From: an uncultured bacterium
GTDB lineage: Bacteria > Actinomycetota > Actinomycetes > S36-B12 > CAIYMF01
Assembly (NCBI GenBank): GCA_903927265.1
Contig: CAIYMF010000222.1
Location: forward strand, 1-32,397
DNA: 32,397 bases
Direction of reading: 5' to 3'
Shown: piece after piece, positions 28,568-32,397 of the stretch
How the letters are laid out: each line of letters opens with the position of its first letter
Numbering within the stretch: the stretch's first letter is position 1
Program-made: the position numbers and the translations under genes
Notes under the pieces: generated by a model
What the model was told of the DNA's origin: nothing
Database searches by the model: none
The model's input: the letters and a program-made list of their open reading frames with translations, nothing else

Positions 28568-30553
28568 CTAGCCAAGACTGACGGGATCAAGCCGAACGGT
28601 CACGGCACCGCCTGACTTCGCCGCGCTGCGTACCGAGGCAGCTGCTTTGCACGCCGCCGACAGGGCCTGCCCGTCGTCATGAGTGGCACTCACCAGAGCC
28701 CTCACACGCGGCGCTGGCTCCCCTCGGCCCGAACGCCGACTCTCGGCCACGGCAACGGGGCCGAGAATGCGTCCGCTCGGTGGAAGTTCAAGTACATCGG
28801 TGAACGATCGAACATCGTCGGGATGGCCCACTAATTCGGCAACCCGCCACGCCGGTGGCAGCCGCAACTCGATTCGCTGAGCACGCTCAGATTCAGCACA
28901 TCCTGCGGGATCCCACCGAATTAGGGCTTGTACGGGTCGTAGCGCCGCTTCGGCGACGAGCACGACTCGGCCTCCGCTGGATGCGGGGCGCACCAGCGAT
29001 GCCGCGTTGATCCACCGTCGAACGGCTTCTTCCTCGGCGCGCAGATCAATGCGGTCAAGCAGCAACCGGCCATCGAGCAGGAGGGCGGCCGCGTAGCCTC
29101 CGTCTGCCACTGGTTCGGCCCCCGGTGTACACACCACGAGAGCCGGGCGCGACGACACCTCGTCGATCACGCCATCTCGACCCGAGGTGATGACCGACAC
29201 TGACGGAAACGCGCGGCCAAGTTCCTCGGCGGTTCGACCTGCTCCGACCGTGACAGCTCGCAGCGACGTGCTGCCACACTCGGCGCACCGATGAGCACCA
29301 GAGAGCAGACCACACCACCGACACGCGGGAATGGCATGCCCACTGCTCGCCTCCAGAGGCCCCGCACAGTCAGAACACCGTGCCAGTGTGCGGCAGCGTT
29401 GACAGGCAAGTGAAGGTAGGTAGCCGCGACGGGGTACCTGAACTAAGACGGGACCGGATTTCAATGCCTCGCGTGCTGTGGTGAAGGCGCGGTGTGGCAA
29501 TCGGGCTGTACGGGCTGCCTCGTCGCGTGCCACATCATCGCCATCTGTTCCAGCAATTTGCGGCGCGCAACGACGCACGGTGGCTCGCGCCGCACTGACA
29601 TCACGGGCCCAACCGCTGTGGAGCGCCTGAGCGGATTCAACACTGCGTGCATGTCCGGCAAGCACCAACGCGGCACCCGTGTGAATTGAACGCAGGGCGA
29701 GCACTTCACGCGCATGCCAATACGGTGCATGCGGATCGGCGTGAAGATCGTCGCCGTCATCCCAGATGACCATGAGTCCCAGATTGCGCACCGGCGCGAA
29801 TGCGGCGGCCCGGGTTCCGATCACTACGCGTGCGCGATCGCTTAGGACCTTCAGGAACGCCCGATATCGCGGTGCCGGACCAAGATCGGCGGTGAGCCGC
29901 ACCACGGCGTCGTCTCCCAACAACGCCACCAGTGCCCGTGCGAAGCGGCCCACATCGCGGGCATCGGGTACGACCACAATGCTGCCATTTCCGGTCGACA
30001 GCGCCGAGGCGACGAGTTCAGCAACACGAGCAGGCACGTCGTCGCCGGGCAACGCAGTCCAGACAGCACGAGGCTTCTCGCCTTGAGTTGCCGCCAGTCG
30101 GGCATGCAGCGCCGCTCCACCGGAATATCGGTCCCACCCGTGAGCCCCCCCTCGAGCAGGAACGGCTGGCTCGACCGCGAGTGTCTCGGCGAATTGCGTT
30201 TCAACCCGCGCATGACGTGGCGGAACGGCCGCACGCAGCACATCGGTGAAGGTGCCCGCGTATCGATCGGCCACCGACCGAATCAGCAGTTCGGTTTCGG
30301 GGGTGAGCACGGGCAGCGAGCTCACGACTCGCGTGAGTGGGGTGAGCCGACCGACGTGCTCGGTCGTTGCCGCCCGCTCGAGCACGATGCCGGATACTTC
30401 CTTACCTGCAAAGCGCACGCGTACGCGTACCCCAGCGCTGACACTGTCGTGTTGAGCCGCCGTGATCAGGTAATCGAACGGACGATCGAGGTGGGGCAGC
30501 GGACTATCGACCATCACCCGTGCGATGGGTTCGACAGCAGCAGGCTCGGTCAC
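28568..30553 (-). CDS. priA: PriA-like primosomal protein N', helicase motifs lost
   Basis: PriA recognises stalled forks and loads the replication restart machinery. The N-terminal DNA-binding domain (VDSPLPHLDRPFDYLI) and the eight zinc-binding cysteines (384, 387, 393, 396, 411, 414, 423, 426) are clear. The helicase core is degenerate: where GxGKT is expected (about 167-177) the sequence is LPGDDVPARVA, and the DEEH box is WDDGDD (264-269). Loss of these motifs is known for actinobacterial PriA, which is thought not to unwind DNA. At 661 aa it is slightly short of helicase-active forms (about 730). The start is GTG 30553, 46 bp after metK. Confidence 0.93.
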   Translation of the reverse strand: MTEPAAVEPIARVMVDSPLPHLDRPFDYLITAAQHDSVSAGVRVRVRFAGKEVSGIVLERAATTEHVGRLTPLTRVVSSLPVLTPETELLIRSVADRYAGTFTDVLRAAVPPRHARVETQFAETLAVEPAVPARGGAHGWDRYSGGAALHARLAATQGEKPRAVWTALPGDDVPARVAELVASALSTGNGSIVVVPDARDVGRFARALVALLGDDAVVRLTADLGPAPRYRAFLKVLSDRARVVIGTRAAAFAPVRNLGLMVIWDDGDDLHADPHAPYWHAREVLALRSIHTGAALVLAGHARSVESAQALHSGWARDVSAARATVRRCAPQIAGTDGDDVARDEAARTARLPHRAFTTAREALKSGPVLVQVPRRGYLPSLACQRCRTLARCSDCAGPLEASSGHAIPACRWCGLLSGAHRCAECGSTSLRAVTVGAGRTAEELGRAFPSVSVITSGRDGVIDEVSSRPALVVCTPGAEPVADGGYAAALLLDGRLLLDRIDLRAEEEAVRRWINAASLVRPASSGGRVVLVAEAALRPVQALIRWDPAGCAESERAQRIELRLPPAWRVAELVGHPDDVRSFTDVLELPPSGRILGPVAVAESRRSGRGEPAPRVRALVSATHDDGQALSAACKAAASVRSAAKSGGAVTVRLDPVSLG

Positions 30554-30599
30554 GGGCCTAGCGTACGGGCGAGCACCGACCCTGCTCGACGACAGCCGA

Positions 30600-31793
30600 T
30601 CAGGCCGACACCGCCGCCTTCAAAGCATCGGAGCGGTCAGTTCGCTCCCAGGTGAAGTCAGGCAGTTCACGACCGAAGTGGCCGTACGCGGCCGTCGGGC
30701 GGTAGATCGGACGGAGCAGGTCGAGGTCGCGAATGATCGCGGCGGGGCGTAGATCGAAGACGTCGAGCACGGCCGCCTGGATTTCGCTGTCGGGTGCGAC
30801 ACCGGTTCCGAAGGTTTCGACAAAGACACCCACCGGCTGCGCCTTGCCAATCGCGTAGGCCACCTGCACCTCGCAGCGGCGTGCCAGCCCGGCGGCCACC
30901 ACGTTCTTGGCAACCCACCGCATGGCGTACGCGGCCGAACGGTCAACCTTCGAGGGGTCCTTACCGCTGAACGCCCCGCCACCGTGCCGGGCCATGCCGC
31001 CGTAGGTGTCGACAATGATCTTGCGTCCGGTGAGGCCAGCGTCACCCATGGGACCGCCGACTTCAAACCGTCCGGTGGGGTTGACGAGCAGCCGGAAGTC
31101 GCTGGTGTCGAGGTCGACGTCGGCAAGCACGTGCTCAACAACGTGCTTACGCACATCGGGCGACAGTTGGTTGTCGAGCGATACGTCGGCAGCATGCTGA
31201 CTCGAGACAACGACCGTGTCGAGGCGAACGGCTCGGTCTCCTTCGTACTCGATCGTGACCTGGGTCTTGCCGTCAGGACGCAGGTAGCCCAGCGTGCCGT
31301 CTTTGCGCACGGCACTGAGGCGCTCGGCGAGCCGGTGAGCCAGAGTGATCGGAAGGGGTGCCAGCGAAGGGGTGTCATCGCACGCGTAGCCGAACATCAG
31401 TCCTTGGTCGCCCGCCCCTTGGCGGTCGAGCGGATCGACGCTGTGACCCTCGCGCTCTTCAATAGCGTCGTCGACGCCCTGGGCGATATCAGGCGACTGG
31501 CGACCAATCGACAACTGAATGCCGCAGGTGTAGCCGTCGAAACCCTTCTCGGAGTGGTCGTAACCAATGTCAAGCACGACCTGACGCACCAAGCTCATGA
31601 GATCAGCCTTGGATGACGTCGTCACCTCGCCGGCAAGGTGTACCTGACCGGTGGTGAGCAGTGTTTCAACCGCCACGCGACTGCGCGGGTCGTCGGTCAA
31701 GAAGGCATCCAGCACCGCATCGCTGATCTGATCTGCCATCTTGTCGGGGTGTCCCTCGGTAACGGATTCCGAGGTGAACAAGCGCCGGGCCAT
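30600..31793 (-). CDS. metK: S-adenosylmethionine synthetase
   Basis: MetK makes SAM from methionine and ATP. Diagnostic sequence includes [21 protein letters not shown] at the N-terminus (broken here only for description), the signature [12 protein letters not shown], and the phosphate-loop [19 protein letters not shown]. The length is 397 aa from ATG 31793 (MARRLFTSE), preceded by AAAGAG. The frame extends 14 codons further up with no homology. It lies 59 bp after coaBC; this gap is too short for a SAM riboswitch. Its product is the methyl donor for rsmB and trmH in this window. Confidence 0.98.
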   Translation of the reverse strand: MARRLFTSESVTEGHPDKMADQISDAVLDAFLTDDPRSRVAVETLLTTGQVHLAGEVTTSSKADLMSLVRQVVLDIGYDHSEKGFDGYTCGIQLSIGRQSPDIAQGVDDAIEEREGHSVDPLDRQGAGDQGLMFGYACDDTPSLAPLPITLAHRLAERLSAVRKDGTLGYLRPDGKTQVTIEYEGDRAVRLDTVVVSSQHAADVSLDNQLSPDVRKHVVEHVLADVDLDTSDFRLLVNPTGRFEVGGPMGDAGLTGRKIIVDTYGGMARHGGGAFSGKDPSKVDRSAAYAMRWVAKNVVAAGLARRCEVQVAYAIGKAQPVGVFVETFGTGVAPDSEIQAAVLDVFDLRPAAIIRDLDLLRPIYRPTAAYGHFGRELPDFTWERTDRSDALKAAVSA

Positions 31794-31849
31794 GGTCGAC
31801 TCTTTCGTTAGCTGGTCAAGGGACGTTACGAGCAAACCGCGAGGAACAC

Positions 31850-31855
31850 AGTCTA
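31850..31855 (-). promoter_or_regulatory. Candidate metK -10 box overlapping the coaBC stop
   Basis: TAGACT on the minus strand begins with the coaBC TAG stop codon. It would give a leader of about 50 nt before metK. No clear -35 is present at 17-18 nt, so it is only a candidate. Confidence 0.3.
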
Positions 31856-32397
31856 CCGGGAGTTTGCGGCCTCACGAGCAGCCACCACGCGGTCCCAGAT
31901 GGCGTCTGCCACCGCTTCCTTGGCGCCTTCAACCACCGGAAGGGCCGATCCGTCGCGACTAAGAATCGTCACCGCGTTATGTGACTGCTCGAACACACGT
32001 CCACCTGAGACGTCGTTGACGACCAACAGGTTGCATCCCTTGCGAGCCAACTTGGCGCGCGCGTGCTCAAGTACCGTGCCTGATGAATCTCCGGTTTCGG
32101 CCGCGAAACCCACGATGATCTGCCCTACCGGGGCCGACGCGCGCGCTTCCACCACGAGCGCGAGCACGTCGTCGGTGCGCTCAAGTGCAATCGGCTCGGG
32201 AACCGGTACGTCGCCGTCTTTCTTGATCTTGTCGGCGGCAACCTGAACCGGCCGGAAATCGGCGACGGCCGCGGCCATCACCACCACATCAGCGGTCGCT
32301 GCATGTGTCAGCACAGCGTCCTTCATTTCGGCTGCGGTACTGACGCGCACGAGGGTCGCTCCGGCCGGCTCGGGAAGGGTGACATTGGCGGAGACCA
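31853..32397 (-). CDS. coaBC: CoaBC, phosphopantothenoylcysteine synthetase part (partial)
   Basis: Only the C-terminal 181 residues or so are in the window; the start lies beyond the right edge and the frame is open through 32397 (residues [21 protein letters not shown]...). The part seen is the CoaB domain, which couples cysteine to 4'-phosphopantothenate using CTP in coenzyme A synthesis. Motifs are [16 protein letters not shown] (CTP contact), VGFAAETGD and LLVVNDVSG. The usual N-terminal CoaC decarboxylase domain cannot be confirmed here. It is followed by metK after 59 bp. Confidence 0.94.
   Translation of the reverse strand, partial: VSANVTLPEPAGATLVRVSTAAEMKDAVLTHAATADVVVMAAAVADFRPVQVAADKIKKDGDVPVPEPIALERTDDVLALVVEARASAPVGQIIVGFAAETGDSSGTVLEHARAKLARKGCNLLVVNDVSGGRVFEQSHNAVTILSRDGSALPVVEGAKEAVADAIWDRVVAAREAANSR

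Noticed and set aside
31794-31852. SAM riboswitch before metK
   Set aside because: The gap is only 59 bp and has no suitable multi-helix fold.

Overview
The window looks like chromosomal core DNA of an actinobacterium (Actinomycetota). Pointers are: high G+C content; the order infC-rpmI-rplT-trmH-pheS-pheT-argCJBDRGH-(x)-tyrS; an SseB-family gene next to infC; a helicase-dead PriA; GTG starts and ATGA/GTGA couplings throughout; and the conserved actinobacterial motif in the 16S leader. Every gene except one MFS transporter is on the minus strand, so transcription runs from high to low coordinates.

Layout in transcription order. (1) 32397-20411: a long co-directional block with the CoaB end of coaBC (cut by the window edge), metK, priA, def, fmt, rsmB, rpe, ribD, ribE, ribBA, ribH, hisE and hisG. 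It joins SAM synthesis, replication restart, initiator-Met formylation/deformylation, rRNA methylation, riboflavin synthesis and the first two steps of histidine synthesis. Gaps are 0-60 bp and many stops overlap the next start. (2) 19206-20414 (+): an MFS transporter whose stop codon interlocks with that of hisG. (3) 19168-16304: sseB-like, then infC-rpmI-rplT-trmH. infC most likely starts at ATC behind a perfect Shine-Dalgarno and has a promoter plus a structured leader of about 175 nt. (4) 16151-14407: two tandem paralogues with an HxD...H...R metal/2-oxoglutarate signature and no function I recognise. (5) 14317-10734: pheS-pheT. (6) 10706-3227: argC-J-B-D-R-G-H, nearly all overlapping, driven from a promoter buried in a 34-bp palindrome (probable ArgR operator) that overlaps the end of pheT. 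argF is absent from its usual place between argD and argR. (7) 3042-1975: a TupA-like ATP-grasp protein. (8) tyrS. (9) 628-255: rRNA promoter/leader region. (10) 254-1: the 5' end of a 16S rRNA gene.

No mobile element, CRISPR array, tRNA gene or known riboswitch was seen. The least explained parts are the tandem HxD proteins with their hairpin-rich spacers, the TupA-like gene between argH and tyrS, and the acidic His-rich repeat tail on IF3. The motif, pairing and overlap observations come from reading the sequence by eye. Protein family names rest on recognised motifs, not database searches.
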